Shown here: positions 11,253-23,182 of the stretch, in pieces
How positions within the stretch are numbered: the stretch's first letter is position 1
Layout: the number at the start of each line of letters is the position of its first letter
Source of the DNA: Massospora cicadina
Lineage: Eukaryota > Entomophthoromycota > Entomophthoromycetes > Entomophthorales > Entomophthoraceae
Assembly: GCA_022478985.1 (NCBI GenBank)
Contig: JAKSZP010014463.1
Span: forward strand, 248,001 to 312,000
DNA: 64,000 nt
Reading direction: 5' to 3'
Made by a program: the position numbers and the translations under genes
Notes under the pieces: generated by a model
Seen by the model: the letters and a program-made list of their open reading frames with translations, nothing else
Told to the model about the DNA's origin: nothing
Databases searched by the model: none

Positions 11253-12379
11253 CTAATGAAAGCCAGAGAAGATCCAAAACGAAGAGGGAAGATCCAACTG
11301 GTATGAGGCATGGCCCACCTTTCTAACAACGCGGTAAGGACCCAACCTCTTTGATCCCAGCTTTTTGCATGGCTGCTTGATAGGGATGTTACGAGCATCA
11401 AGCATCATGAGATCCCCTTCCTTGTACGCTGGACTCACTCATCGCTTACCATCAGTATTCTCCTTATATACTTGCATTGCCGCCTCCAAAATTGTAGAAA
11501 CCCTATGGTGGACCTTCTTGATAGTCTTGGTAAGGTCCACCACTGCTCTAATTTTGGATCCACAGCTGGGCTCCATGTTAAAGGCGGGGTTTAAACCATG
11601 GTTGGCGAAAAAGGGGGAACAACTGGTCAAAGAATGCAAGGTGTTGTTGTAGCTAAATTGGGCCATGGGAAGGTGAGAAACCCAATCTGAATGGTCCGTG
11701 GCGGTGTAACACCACAGAAACTGTTCCAAGAACTTGTTCACTCGTTCAGTCTGCCCATATGATTGGGGGTGATAGGCAGTTGAATGGCAGGGGCGAATCT
11801 GAAGAGTCTTACACAACTCTTCCCAAAAGATGGAGGTAAACTGGGGTCCCCAGTTACTAATGATTTCTTGGGGAACCCCATGAAGCGCAAACACATGTGT
11901 GACAAAGAGCCTGTCCATCTCAGCAATGGATATTGTTGTTCTGCAAGTAATAAAGTGGGCGAACTTTGTAAAATGTTCCACCACCACCATGATGGCATCA
12001 TAACCATCAGAAACGGGTAATTCCACAATGAAATTTACTGATAGGGAGGTCCAGGGCCCTTCCGCCTTTTGGACTGGTACCAACAAACCCTTTAAAGTTG
12101 ACGATTGGGTTTCATCTGATTGAAGATTAGGCACTCTTTACAATACCGTCCCACCTGAGCAGGCAAGCCCTTCTAATTGTAGGTGAATTGTATTAACTCC
12201 AATGTCTTTTCTTTCCCAGGATGACCAACGGTGATTCCATCATGATGGTCCCGGACGATTTCCAGGCACAGTGGTCCATCAAGAACCCATTGGCGCCCCT
12301 GAAACCACACCATCTCATCCTTTACGTGATAACCCCTGGATAAATCCTCTTGATTCAAAGCTCCCTTAGCGAGAACCAA
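11253..12379 (-). pseudogene. Integrase of element 1
   Basis: 12173-12379 holds the H-H part of the zinc finger (HDGITVGHPGKEKT) and CKEC follows near 12140. The core, 11439-12134, is open for 231 residues and carries FTSIFWEELCKTLQIRPCHS and YHPQSYGQTERVN. Two of the three catalytic acids are changed: SVNFIVELP has N for the first D and ISNWGPQF has N for the second, while the glutamate of GQTERVN remains. 11253-11438 is the C-terminal GPY motif region (KRLGPYRVVRKVGHASYQLD). The D-to-N changes alone would stop strand transfer. Confidence 0.85.
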
Positions 12380-12391
12380 AGTATATTCAGC

Positions 12392-12997
12392 TTATAATAG
12401 CTGAGAAAGAACTATCTTTCTGAACATACTGTATTCTTCTGCATTTTCCAGAGGTGCAAGCGCTGGCATGTTGGCCGTGGAATTAGGAAGTTGAGATAAA
12501 ATCTTGTCCGGTGGAATCATCAACTGAGTGTTATGAGCTTCTACCTCCTTTGGTTTGGGAGCCAAATCAGGGTTGGGGCTCAAAGCATCCGCCAAACTAT
12601 TCTCCTTGACCTTGGTGAACTCATAGAAAAATGAAAATTGGGCAAGGGTCTCATGCCAACGGGTCTGCCATGGGGTTAGAACATGAGGAGCGCGGTAGTA
12701 CAGCAAGGCGTGGTGATCTGTATGTACACGGAAAGGTTGGGAGGAGCCATGCAAGTGGTGACGCCAATAAGTCAGCGCCTCCACCACTTCTAGTAACTCC
12801 TTATCGTAATTTGCATAATTCAACTCAGGCAGAGTCATTTTCCTATAAAAATATCCCACTGGATGCTCTTTCCCATCTTCACCTACTTGCAACAAGGCAG
12901 CTGCTATGTTGAAGTTGGAAGCATCAGTAGACACAATGAACTCTTTTTCAGGGTCAACATGGCGAAGTATAGACGTGGACAACAGGGTGCACTTCAC
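12392..12997 (-). pseudogene. RNase H of element 1 (open frame)
   Basis: This is one of the best preserved pieces, 201 residues. The catalytic acids can be seen in order: FIVSTDASNFNIAAALLQ, YDKELLEVVEALTYW, FRVHTDHHALLYY and SLADALS. It removes the RNA strand during reverse transcription. It is continuous in Pol with reverse transcriptase on the right and integrase on the left. The start methionine is only the first in the open stretch; the true product was a polyprotein. Confidence 0.85.
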
Positions 12998-12999
12998 TG

Positions 13000-13836
13000 A
13001 TTAGTAAGCATCCTCCAAAACAGGGGACCACTGAAACACCTTTGCACCACTAGCCCTATATAAGGGCGCTGCCACCTCGGAAAGATTGAGCGTGAACTTC
13101 TTGAGGAACGTACACATCCCTAAAAAGCTTCTCAATTCCTTTACTGAAGTGGGAGCGTGCCACTCATGAATCGCATTCTCCTTGTCTGGTTTATCATATG
13201 TCCTTGGTCAAACACGACGTTGCCCAGAAAAGTGACCTAGGTCTTAAAGAATTTACATTCGCTGTTCTTTAATGTAAGGCGGGCTTCCCTTAACCTCACC
13301 ACCACATGCTGAAGGCGTTCTGCGTTTGTTCATGATCAGGGGAAAACACCAGGATATCATCCATGTAGGCAACCGCGCATAACCCTAACAAGTCCCCCAA
13401 CTCTGCATCAATGCGGCGTTGAAAGATGGCAGGGGCATTCTTAAGCCCAAAGGGCATGACCCAAAACCGGAAAACCCCTTTTTCTGGTACAGAATGCAGT
13501 TAACCACTCTTGTACCTTCTTTATACAGATCTGATTGAACGCATTGAGGCAATCCAGTTTGGAGAAGACTTTAGCTTTCTCTACATAACGCGCAATATGT
13601 GAATCTAAAGGGATGGGATGGAGTTCTGGTATAGTAACATTGTTTAAATTCCCATAATCTACACAAGGGCATAAATTTCCATCAGCCTTCTCCACAAAGA
13701 GAAGTGGGGAGCAAACAGGGGAGTTACGCTGAAAAATCGCACCTTTGACTAACTGTTCCTTCACCAACACATCTAAATCCTTTTCCTCCCAAACAGTCAA
13801 TGGGTAAATGGGGGAATATATACGCACCAGATCCAC
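13000..13836 (-). pseudogene. Reverse transcriptase of element 1
   Basis: 13441-13836 reads VWEEKDLDVLVKEQLVKGAI, SPLLFVEKADGNLCPCVDYG and FSKLDCLNAFNQICIKK, the fingers and first palm motifs with the first catalytic aspartate. In another frame 13356-13367 codes YMDD within AYMDDILVFSPDH, so the active-site pair is intact at codon level. A frameshift near 13440 separates the two parts, and further stops lie between 13000 and 13300. Confidence 0.88.
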
Positions 13837-14084
13837 AGTGAGCTTGAACTTTCAATCGAACTCATAATGATCAGGTAGTGCGTTAGCTGATGCTGCATCA
13901 AAGGAAGATTCCAACTCCTCCAAACAGGAAGGTAGGGGAACCTCAACAGAGGGCTTCAGCAAAGGGACAAGACGGCGAGTGTGAATATTGGGCCAGTGGG
14001 GCAATTTACCCTGAAAATGGGCTTCAGACAAAGGAGCAATAAACTTATGACTATTTATCAAGGAAAATGATAGGGTATCTTCTT

Positions 14085-14537
14085 TCAATTAGTCCTGACG
14101 TCAAACTTTCTCCACCACTCTACACCCAAAATAATGGGGTAAAATAGGTTTTTGATAGCTTGAAAGTGGTCATAAAGGAGATAGGAGACCACCTGATAGT
14201 CCACTGACCCCATAATTTTCAGTGTGGGGATACATTGAGAGGCCCCGCCTCTGACCATACCATCTGGAAAATAACATAACTCCAGGTAGTTGGCAAGGTT
14301 TTGGTCCATGAGTTTTTCAGAGGCGCCAGTATCCACCAAAATAGCTGTGCTGGACTTCCCCAAAGGGGATGTAAGGGTAGCGGCCAATAAAAAGTATCCA
14401 GAATGGGCTTTATTTAAAGCAGAAAACGCCACCACCTCACCTGTAAATTCTTCTTTTGGCCTGAGCAAGCCTTCAGGGTACGTTTTTGAATCATAGAAGG
14501 GGGAGGAATAGTTGGCCACTCTTACTACTGAGGCCAA
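14085..14537 (-). pseudogene. Retropepsin of element 1
   Basis: The 150-residue open stretch contains AILVDTGASEKLMDQNL, with the DTGA triplet at 14322-14333 intact, and later FYPIILGVEWWRKFDV, the 'iLGmdWl' end of gypsy proteases. It has the expected size for a protease with linkers and lies between gag and reverse transcriptase. A short frame break follows at 13840-14085. Confidence 0.8.
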
Positions 14538-14559
14538 ATATCACACCCCATCTTATGCA

Positions 14560-15632
14560 GGTGCATATACTTTATCATATGTGAAATGAAGTTCTTTTTC
14601 CACTTTCTGAGTGCCACGGATCATGGTAGAGGTCAAATGAGGTTTACAGGGGTAATCTGATATAAAAGGATAGGGTCCTCATCCAGGCCATAAGAACTAA
14701 TAAACGGCTTGTTTTGTGATATGACATTTGCATTAGAAAACGTGTTTTCAGGCTCCAGCGAACCCATACCTGCTCTGAGGGTTTGGTGTGCATTGTTATC
14801 CAGGGCCATCACCCCCAAGCCCATAAGTGATGATTTAGCTTGTACTGTGGAAATGCAGTGTGAAGAAAATTCGTTATCCTCATTCCATTTTTGGTTAAAT
14901 TTGGGTCTAGACTCACCCAGAACCTTGAATTCCACTGAAACGGAGAGGGAATCAGTGGGGAGCCCTACATGATTCAAGGGAATATCACTAGTCATGGACG
15001 CGGTTTTTATAGGGGTGGCCACAGGTGACATCATCCTGGCGGAATCATCTAAAACCTTTAATTTAGACTCAGGGCTAGACCCTGTTCAGCCTCAAATTCA
15101 ACAGAAATCGAAGGTTTAGAAGGATAAGATGACTTCATTTTGAGAGACATGTGCAACATTTTGGTTCCCTTATTTATAGGGTCCAACCCAGTTGAAACCA
15201 TGATGGCCAAATTACAGCCCCTTCCAGGTTGGGGTGGGGAAACCATCCAAAAGGGTTTCAATGAGATGATCAAAGTTGGAAGGGGGCGACTGCCAAATCA
15301 GGGGTTTTGCCCAGATAGGTCCAAAGTAGATCAGAGAAATGACGTTTTAACGACGTCAGGCAATGGTTGGCCTGGGATAATTCACAAAATTCATTCAAAT
15401 ATACTTTTGCTGGCCAACCATCTTGATGCAGCAAAAAGAACTCATAGAAAGGATGGATGGATGCTCTGTCAGGATGACTTTGCTCCAAGACACGCTCCAA
15501 GCCCTCCACTGATTGCCACACATGTGGATGTGTTCAGAACACCACAAAAACCCAGTCAGCTGCATCAGGAGACATCCAGTACAACAAATCTACTCCACAC
15601 AAAAGCAGATGTGAACCCAATGAATTGTTAAT
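14560..15632 (-). pseudogene. Gag of element 1
   Basis: 15270-15521 carries the Gag core (HPFYEFFLLHQDGWPAKVYL and FSDLLWTYLGK), upstream of which reads YWMSPDAADWVFVV. The rest is spread over 15058-15273 and 14633-15034 in other frames. I see no zinc knuckle. The frame toward the LTR is nearly continuous with the hydrophobic open stretch at 15633-16331. Confidence 0.6.
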
Positions 15633-16331
15633 TTATAAAGAAGCTTTCAGCCCAAGGGAAGCCATGGCCTGTTGAATTTCTGAGTAAATCTCAGGAGAAA
15701 GGTGGGGAATCGCAACAACAGGATCACAAAAAGTCCGAGACCACCAGGTACAATCAGGAATGGTGGGCACTTTAAAGTTGGTAGTTGCAAGAATAACACT
15801 GAGACGCACCAAAACAAAACAAAACGAGAAAACTGTGGTGAGAACCATCATGGAAATGACAAAAGGCCAGCGCACCCAGTTTGTACATAAAGAAAGTCCC
15901 ACATGGATAATTCTGATGCACGTATAATAAAAAGGTTTGTTGACTAATGTCAAGGAAGTGTCTGTAACTCTATTGTTCCCTGAGAGGTGGTGCGGAATGC
16001 AAACCCACACCGCCAGGGAACTAGCCATTAAGAGAATGGGAAAAAAGGCACCACGAATGGTGCCAGTACAGAAGGGACCCAAGGCAAGGGTGTAAAGCGC
16101 GGTATACAATATTTGGTAAGCTAGAAACAACAAAACTTGTGTGGGCTCCAAAGGGGAGTAGATGATTAAGTGTAAATCGGTGCTAGGAGGCTTGGGTGCC
16201 TTGATCTGGAGGAGACCTGAGTGGCTTAAAGGTGCACCCAAAACTTTTGTTATTTGTGATAGAATATAGTGGCCAACGTAGTTGGAGACCTCCTCAAAGA
16301 GGTCTGCACTCAGGTTCTCCCGATGAAACAT
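15633..16331 (-). pseudogene. Hydrophobic open frame from 5' LTR to gag, element 1
   Basis: This is a 232-codon open stretch that begins inside the 5' LTR, crosses its inner end at 15948 and runs toward gag. It has about three possible membrane segments: VLLFLAYQILYTALYTLALG, FFPILLMASSLAVWVCI and FVISMMVLTTVFSFCFVLV. The 3' LTR copy (9964-10302) stays open over the same part, as expected from a duplicated LTR. No known domain is recognised. It may be an N-terminal extension of Gag or chance openness in the LTR. Confidence 0.4.
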
Positions 16332-16836
16332 AAAAAACGTAAAAAATGGGAAGTTTATTGTGAGAAGTCGACCAACGAGGAACGTTGGTCACAAAAACCA
16401 TATTTAAATGTCATCAGGGTAATTCTAGGTCTTCCAAAGTGGTCCCAAGCACTGATTCACTATTAGGCAAATGCTTCCATCTGAATTGGTAGAATACACC
16501 AAAGCAGACTTCACTCAAGTAATTAATTGAAGTTGTACCCTGCCTGAACGTGTAATTTTGTAAATGGAACGGGTTTCAGACCCCCATTCCCCAATCAACT
16601 GAATTGAACCATCATCATTATTTAAATAGCTCGTCCGTTTTAAAGCCTAAGCTGAGACAAGGGGCTGGCCATATGCACCTCATTTGTTACCAACCTGGGC
16701 ATATTTGGCTTTTACCCAGCGTTGCTCTAAGGTGTTCTTGAGGTCAGGGAGAGCCTTAAGATTCACCTTAAGGGCCTCCTGCCACCCAGCCTTATCCTTG
16801 GGGTTAGCGCTACTATCAAGTCATTTAATCATGACA
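15948..16836 (-). repeat. 5' LTR of element 1 (family 1)
   Basis: This 889-bp copy has the same ends as the 3' LTR (TGTCAAGGAAG…ATCATGACA). The sequence inside it on the minus strand (ttagtcaacaaacc) does not look like a usual tRNA primer site. Confidence 0.92.
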
Positions 16837-16994
16837 GGTCCTCTAACAATTGGAAAGGAGTCAATTTGTGCTCTTCTAGCAGCTTCCTTGATGCGCTTGA
16901 GCTGGTTTTACAGATTATGCATATCTAGTTAAAGGGTTCACCTCTCTCAAAATAGATAGTATCTTTCTTGCTTGCCAGGAGTTCATAGTAATCC
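16837..16994 (-). pseudogene. Element 0 gag, fragment right of element 1
   Basis: The minus strand reads DYYELLASKKDTIYFERGEP and SRKLLEEHKLTPFQLLED, and continues across the element 1 insertion as STVGKLKLSLRV at 9964-10008. The fragment ends at the LTR of element 2. Confidence 0.65.
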
Positions 16995-18410
16995 TTTCAG
17001 GGAAACGGCAGATAAAGTTTAGACTGGCCTACCAGTTGGGATGTAGGAGACCCAAAAGACGAGCCAGAATGCCAGGGGCATTGCTGCTCAAACAAAGATA
17101 AAGTGTATGGGGAAATAGGTAATGATTGCATGCTGACATGCCGCAAGTGTAAAAAAGTACCCCAACAAGAAACCAGGCTGTTGCAGCTACAGGCCCAACG
17201 GTCCTGGGTGTAGGGAGTTACAAGATTTGAATGGGTAGCTTAGTGGTCCCATAGAAGAATTGGGTACAACAACATTGATTAGGGTCAGATCCTTGCCTGG
17301 AGTGAGGACAGTTGGGCCCACAAAATACTAAAATCCTGTGGCGGATGGCCTCCATAATTGGGGAGAGTTCCACAAAAACCTTAACATGATAGGCTCAAAT
17401 GACTGTGGTAGGAACCAAAGTTATTAGCATGAATGGGATCGCAAAGTTGATATGAGGCCTGTGTGGCCATATTGAAGAGATGTCATGGGGGTTTGGCAAA
17501 GAAAAAATTGAACTTAACTAAATAAATTGGAGCGTAGGAAGGTATTTATTGAATTTTAAAATAAGAAAATTGACCATCAATTTTCTCATTGTGTTACAAC
17601 TGCTTAAACAGACAATTGATTTGGGGAATAGCTTAGGAAAGATCAGGATTGGTGCTCCAAAATATGACCTAACCTGGCAAACATTGAGCAAAGGGGTAAA
17701 AGAACTTATCTGAAACCAACTTTGAAAAGTATTGGGGCAGGCCAAATCATCTTCAGTTTGTCCATGGACGCCTAAATTATGGATTGCCTGCAGTTCCAAT
17801 GGTTAGAGTGATGGCGTCTCGCCTGACAGGCAGCAGGAACCCCCCAAGACCACCCCACATAGGGGCGGTTCCAAAAGGTAGGAACAGGTTTGGGGCACCC
17901 AACCTGCCCACACCCGGTCATTCTGGCACCTGTTTGGCCAAGCAAGATATGATGGATTAAGACTATGATGCTTTGGGGAGGGTTTTGAACTAGTGGCAAC
18001 ATTTCCCAATGTCCCAATGCCATTGGTGATTTTTGCCAAAGTTTTGATACTAGATGCTTTATTTGCCATAAGTACGCGCCCATTGGGATTTGTTGCCAAG
18101 GGTTTGGGGGCTCTTAAGCCTTGATGTCAAAGGCTTGTTGCCATTGACTTCATTTGTCCTTTTACCCCATGAGGATGCCAACTCTCTGATAGCTCAGCAC
18201 AAGTTCCCTTTATTTACAGCACCAATTCAGCTGAAGTTAAAACTGTGATGGGTGGCGTGATCCTTAAAGGGTAAGCTGTTACCCATTGCTCGTCCACCAC
18301 ATGGGCGAGGTCGCCCTGAGAGATGAGAGGGGCAGCTGGCCTTCTTGGACCCTTTTTGATGGTATCGGAACACCACTCAATCCAAGAGGGGGAGCTCCCC
18401 TGGACTTATA
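16995..18410 (-). repeat. 3' LTR of element 2
   Basis: It matches 22856-25088 minus the inserted solo LTR, for example around cggtcctgggtgtagggag and ggtttgggggctcttaagcc. Minus-strand open stretches in it (17518-17799, 17772-18099) are not recognisable proteins. Confidence 0.85.
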
Positions 18411-18430
18411 TTTCCCTGTTCCTAAAGGGG
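18411..18430 (-). other. Polypurine tract of element 2
   Basis: Read on the minus strand, cccctttaggaacagggaaa directly precedes the LTR start (TATAAGTCC here, TGTAAGTC in the other copy). It marks the 3' LTR. Confidence 0.6.
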
Positions 18431-18519
18431 AGCGCCACCACCAGGGAATTGAGCAAGGGCCACAGCCTTATGGGCCTTGGGCAACTTGATAGCCATTAGC
18501 ATAGAAATTTTTGGGGGGA

Positions 18520-18710
18520 GGACGGGGAGAATCTGGGTGAGTATCATGGAAAGCCTTGATGAGTTCTGAGCAGTTGTCACAGCCCTGCATGCCAATCCAG
18601 CTATTTCATAGGCTGATTACCTTTCCACGTGACTAGATATTGTACTGAACGGCATGATTGGCGGGTAACCAGGATGCCCTCAACTTCAGCTTTCTCTGCG
18701 CCCTCAATCA
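18520..18710 (-). pseudogene. Chromodomain of element 2
   Basis: The minus strand reads IEGAEKAEVEGILVTRQ, then VQYLVTWKGNQP and, in another frame, a tail …CDNCSELIKAFHDTH. It follows the chromodomain order (E-x-E-V-E-x-IL, YLVtWKG, seLIkaFh). A frameshift splits it, and one stop falls near the conserved asparagine/tryptophan region. It ends about 100 bases before the polypurine tract. Confidence 0.7.
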
Positions 18711-18729
18711 CAATGGGTCTGGTTCTGAT

Positions 18730-19780
18730 GGAATCGCCCCTTGAATGAGAGCAGCTGAGAGACATGGAATACTGGATGTTGCTTCCTGTGGGGTGACAAT
18801 TTCAAAAAAAGCGCCAATTCCTAAGTCTTCTTCCATCAAATGGGGACCCAAGCATTTCCTTGCAAACTTGCATGAGGGCACCTGCATCCACAAGTGGTGC
18901 ATGTCGAGCATGATGTGTGGACCCACCTTTATTTCTTGAGCTGGGAGCCTCTTCCAATCTGAAAACTGTTTGTAATCACTTATGGCTTTAGTTAAATGTC
19001 CTGAACCAGGGACTGTGTGGCCTGAAAGAGCTGAGCGTTATTGGCTTCAGATGGTACTTCTGGGCAATTGCACAGCCAACTGAAAATGATGAGTTATTAC
19101 CCAAGATTTCTTTGTACAAGGAAAAGCCAGTGGATGCATTTGTTCCATTATTATACACAAAATGAGCGAGGGGAAGGTCATCAGCCCAGTTATCCTGAGC
19201 GGCTGCAGTGTAGCACCACAGATATTGTTCCAAGATCTGATTGACCCATTCAGTTTGGCCATCTGACTGTGGATGGTACGCAGTGGAGTCACAGGGCATA
19301 ATCTTCAAGATCACCAAGAGCTCATTCCAAAACTGCACTGTAGATTTGGGTCCCACAGTTGCTGATAATCTCCTGCGGGAGCCCAAACATTGAAACACAT
19401 AATCCACAAACAGGCGGGCAGTTTCTTTGGAGTAATGGAGGAAGAGTATGGGATAAACAAGGAGAATTTAGTGAAGCGGTCTATGACCACCATAACCGCT
19501 GTAAACTCCTTTTAGCTGGGAAACTCAACAATAAAGGTCACAGACACTGATGTCCATGGCTCCTCTGCCTTCTGCGAGGGATGTAATAGACCATTTCTAC
19601 CAGAACGTTTTTATTTGGTCTATGTGCAAGTTACACAGTCCATGATCCATGCTGAGACATCCTTTAACAATCACACTTAATTATAGATATCCAAACTGAT
19701 TCTATGCACTTCTTAGTCCCCAAGAGACCCACTTCAGGAGGATCGTGATGAGCCTGAATAACTATATCTAATAAGAGGGA
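18730..19780 (-). pseudogene. Integrase of element 2
   Basis: 18988-19407 contains TVQFWNELLVILKIMPCDST, AYHPQSDGQTEWVNQILEQY and DLPLAHFVYNNGTNASTGFS, the core from the region of the second aspartate through the catalytic glutamate. 19311-19493 reads VVIDRFTKFSLFIPY, the segment after the first aspartate. Around 19700 the zinc finger start HHDPPEVGLLGTKKCIES is visible, with the second histidine replaced by leucine. Several frame changes are present. Confidence 0.8.
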
Positions 19781-19789
19781 ATGGACTCT

Positions 19790-20560
19790 CACCCATGACC
19801 TAAATTGGATGAGCCCCTCAGCAAGAGAATAAAAGGAATGCTTTGAAGTTGGGAGGGATAATCGCTCCATAAGGTCCGCCCCTTCCGCACATGCCATTTG
19901 CATTGCTAAGACCCACGAAATCAAGGGTGTGTCTGGAGTTAAGTCTGATGCTGAAACCATGGGAGGTATAATGGCTAAAATTTGGGTTGGGGGAATGGCT
20001 GTGACGAGATCTGCCTTATCTGAGTCAGCTTGGCAAAGTGTGGGTTTGCAGCTTAGAAAATTGGGAATAACATTTAACTTTCCTTTCACAAACTCCTATA
20101 TGAAGTTAAAACTGCACAAATCCTAGTAGATATGGGCCTGCCAGTGTGCCAACTTCTGTGGTTTGCAGAAATAGAGGAGAGCTTGATGGTCCATTCGCAC
20201 AGTCAACTCATGCTGAGCTCCCTGCAGGAGATACCGCTAGTGGTTAAGTCCCATGCCACAGCTGCCAGCTTTTTGTTGTAGATGGCCCAGAATTTCTCAC
20301 TGGAATAGAACTTGCAGAAAAAATAAGCGACTGGGTGTTCCACCCATCATGCTCTTGGAGCAAGACAGCCCCTACCGTGGCAGAAGATGCACAGCCGCTG
20401 TAATATTGGGTTAGAGGTATCTGCATGCTTAAGGATGGTGGGGCGACAAAAACAGCTCCTTAATCTAATCAAATGCCTGTTGGTACTCAGGCATCCATTG
20501 AAAGGGAATGTTCTTTCCTGTGAGTGGATGGAGTGGGGCGGCTAACTGGGATAGAGTGGG
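19790..20560 (-). pseudogene. RNase H and linker of element 2
   Basis: 20244-20426 reads SSATVGAVLLQEHDGW, the segment after the first RNase H aspartate. 20120-20230 reads VRMDHQALLYFCKPQ, the third-acid region. 19664-20089 is a 141-codon open linker leading to the integrase zinc finger. Confidence 0.65.
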
Positions 20561-21480
20561 AGAGAATTTTTAGGAATATAATAGTACTTAAGAAGCTTCT
20601 CAATTGCTTTTAAGTTGTTGGAGTTGGCCATCTGCGGATGGCATCCAATTTGCTAGGCAGAATGGCGTACCCATCTTTTAAGATAAGATTACCCAAGAAT
20701 GTGACTTCCTCCCAATAAAATTTTCATTTTGATGGCTTGACAAACAGACCCACCTTATGCAAGACAGCCACTACCCTCTTAAGTCCTTTTCATGTTGTTT
20801 GGGAGAGGGAGTTGTACCAGGTATCATCTATATATGCAACCGCGCTGGTGAACCGGAGATCACCCAGCACACTACCAATCATCCTTTTGGAATGTTGCAG
20901 GCGCATTCTTAAGCCCAAAGGTCATCACTCAAAATTGGAATTTACCTCATCTTGTCCAAATAGTGGTAAGACATTCTGGAACTTTCATCACCCAAATTTG
21001 ATTAAAGGCGTTAACTAGATAAAGTTTTGAAAACACACGTGACTTTGCAATCACTTAGCTGATGGTATGTTCCAATAAAAGCGTGGTTAAGGATTGTGGA
21101 TTGTGATATTGCTAAGGTGGCCATAATTCACTAAAGGACAAAGGGAATTATCTGCCTTCTTGAAAAAGACAATGGGAGAGGCAAAAATGGATGTCTCTTT
21201 GAACAACCAACCCTTCTTGAGCATGTCATCTTACCATGCATTGAGAGCAGCCTCCTCCTCCGCTGTATGTGGGTACAGTGGGCGGATTATGTTCATCACC
21301 TCCACCGTTGTCCAAAAACTCAAGTCAAATTCCATATGTGGGGAAGGCGGTCAGCCTTTTTGAAATCAAAAATTCTTTGATATTCCATCACGCAGCAGTA
21401 AAGTTGACAAAAGACCTAAGGAGAAATAAGAGATGTAACTGATACACGGCCTTGAGCTTTAGTAATGGTATCCAATGAGG
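20560..21480 (-). pseudogene. Reverse transcriptase of element 2
   Basis: 20823-20834 codes YIDD in AYIDDTW, the catalytic aspartate pair. Right of it (20880-21250) the minus strand carries the usual preceding motifs in several frames, such as the stretch that includes …KNAPATFQK… and …FKKADNSLCPLVNYG…. Stops and frameshifts are frequent. It lies between protease and RNase H. Confidence 0.65.
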
Positions 21481-21559
21481 GAAACTCGCCCTCCATTTGA
21501 CCATTGGAAAACGAAAGAATATTAGATTCAAGGTTATTTCTCACATGCTGCTGACGCCA

Positions 21560-21826
21560 TCAACACACACCCAAAATTACCAGGAACACGATGTTAGGCA
21601 CTTCTGAGAAGCAATTGCAAAAACTAAACTTGTAAACCAAGGAGGGTACTGGGAACCATACTTTATAGGATGGCTGGGAGGCCAACGTGGCGACCATCAC
21701 CGCAGGCCTTAAGTCCAAGTATAGATCAAGATTCTGGGCCAACTCCAGACTCATGAAGCTACCTGCTGCTCCTGTGTCAATCATGGCCTCAAAGGACACT
21801 TGGAATGTCCCAATGCTGATTTTCAT
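21560..21826 (-). pseudogene. Retropepsin of element 2
   Basis: The open stretch reads VSFEAMIDTGAAGSFMS with an intact DTGA, and ends in VPNIVFLVILGVC, matching the 'iiLGm' end of gypsy proteases. It is shorter than a whole domain because the frame breaks at 21560. Confidence 0.75.
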
Positions 21827-21849
21827 TGCTAAAAAAGTAAGCAGAATTT

Positions 21850-22630
21850 TATTTATTGGCGGATACAGTCATTTCTGCTGACACCAAAGAGATTGCAATC
21901 ACATCAGGGGAAAGAGCAGGTTTCTTCAAAGGAGAAAAATTGGGGCGAACAAGTGGTTAGGTCCCGTCCTCTTCAGGCTGGACTTCCATCAACTTACAGA
22001 CAGGTGATCTGGAGTAAACCAACTTGGGCGCAGGGGCGACTTCAGGCCCTGGAACCAATATGGATAATGATTCAGTGTTGGGATCAGGACTTAAGGCTAA
22101 ATCGGAAAATTTAATCATGAAGTTCCCATTTTAAGGTTGGGGAGTGTGGCGAAGAGCTGCATTAATGGAAGTTGCTGCCTTGCAAATTTGATCCATTGTT
22201 TCATATGGGTGGACCAAACAAGTGATTGGAGGTTGAATCTGATGCGTTTCATAAAATTGCTTGGAGTACATCCTCAGGGAGATCCAGTGCTGGGATTTTC
22301 TCACAGAAGGCTGAAATTAAAGAAACCATGCTAGGGGCTTTGACAAACATAAGAATAATTAAAAAAACGTTCAGAATGAGGTACAGGGGATTTTAATGCT
22401 TCTGACACTACAGTAACAAATGAGGTGGGGTCACCTGAACAAATAGCAGAACGCAGAAGATCTTGCGCCCACTGACAAGATTCGCCTTCAACCGCATCCA
22501 AAAGGGCAACACTCTGCTGAGCATTTGTCAGTGAATTGGCATTGTTTAGTGCAACTTCAGACCACGTTTGCACCTCAGCAAGGGCTTTAAGGACCTGATT
22601 TGCAACGTCATGGGAGGGAACGCCAAAACT
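21850..22630 (-). pseudogene. Gag of element 2
   Basis: 22331-22684 reads VANQVLKALAEVQTWSEVAL and LLDAVEGESCQWAQDLL, a helical Gag-like stretch. The remainder toward the protease is broken. No zinc knuckle is visible. The assignment rests mainly on position. Confidence 0.5.
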
Positions 22631-22631
22631 C

Positions 22632-23182
22632 CTACTTGAGGGTGAGCTGATGGAAAGCAGCGGGCAATGGGGACACACTACCATGGAGGAGTTCTTCCAA
22701 ATCTATCCAAAAGCTTCTCAAAAAATTGGCGATTGACCAAATGAAGAACAGAAGAAAGACTACAAACTGCAAGTTCATTTGGTAGAAGGTGACCAATGCT
22801 GCGCCCTTCTCACCAAGGAGGGTGGAAATGGCTGGAAACAATGGATGGACAATTATGTCAGGAAAACAGCAGATAAAGTTTAGACTGACATGCAAGTTAA
22901 GATGCAGAAGCACCCAAAAGGCTAGCCAGAGTGTCAGGGGCATTGCCACTTGAACAACGTTAAAGTGTATGGGGAGATAGGTAATGATTGCATGCTGACA
23001 TGACGCAAGTGTAAAAAGTAACCCAACAAGAAAACAGGCTGTTGCAGCTCCAGGCCCAACGGTCCTGGGCGTAGGGAGTTACAAGATTGGATTGGGTAGT
23101 TTGGTGGTCCCATAGAAGAATTGGGTACAACAACATTGATGAGGGGTAGATCCTTTCCTGGAGTGGGGACAGTTGGGCCCAC
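22632..23182 (-). pseudogene. Hydrophobic open frames from 5' LTR to gag, element 2
   Basis: Two overlapping open stretches, 22934-23182 and 22632-22949, cross the inner end of the 5' LTR (22856). The second holds likely membrane segments (LTLWLAFWVLLHLNLHV and LQFVVFLLFFIWSIANFL) and leads directly to gag at 22684. The layout resembles 15633-16331 of element 1, although the sequences differ. No family is recognised. Confidence 0.4.

Larger units (their letters stand above)
10009..16836 (-). mobile_element. Element 1: chromodomain Ty3/gypsy element (full length, decayed)
   Basis: Two similar LTRs (10009-10899 and 15948-16836), both with TGTCA...TGACA ends, flank gag, protease, reverse transcriptase, RNase H, integrase and chromodomain on the minus strand. 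The flanks GATCC (10004-10008) and GGTCC (16837-16841) are a five-base target duplication with one difference. The site is the gag of element 0: the frame reads on across the insertion. Length is 6.8 kb. The catalytic protease triplet and YMDD are intact, but integrase has two D-to-N changes and the frames are broken. Confidence 0.92.

Noticed and set aside
18286..18489. Open frame at the edge of the element 2 LTR
   Set aside because: It lies on the plus strand across the LTR and polypurine tract of a minus-strand element and has no recognisable domain.
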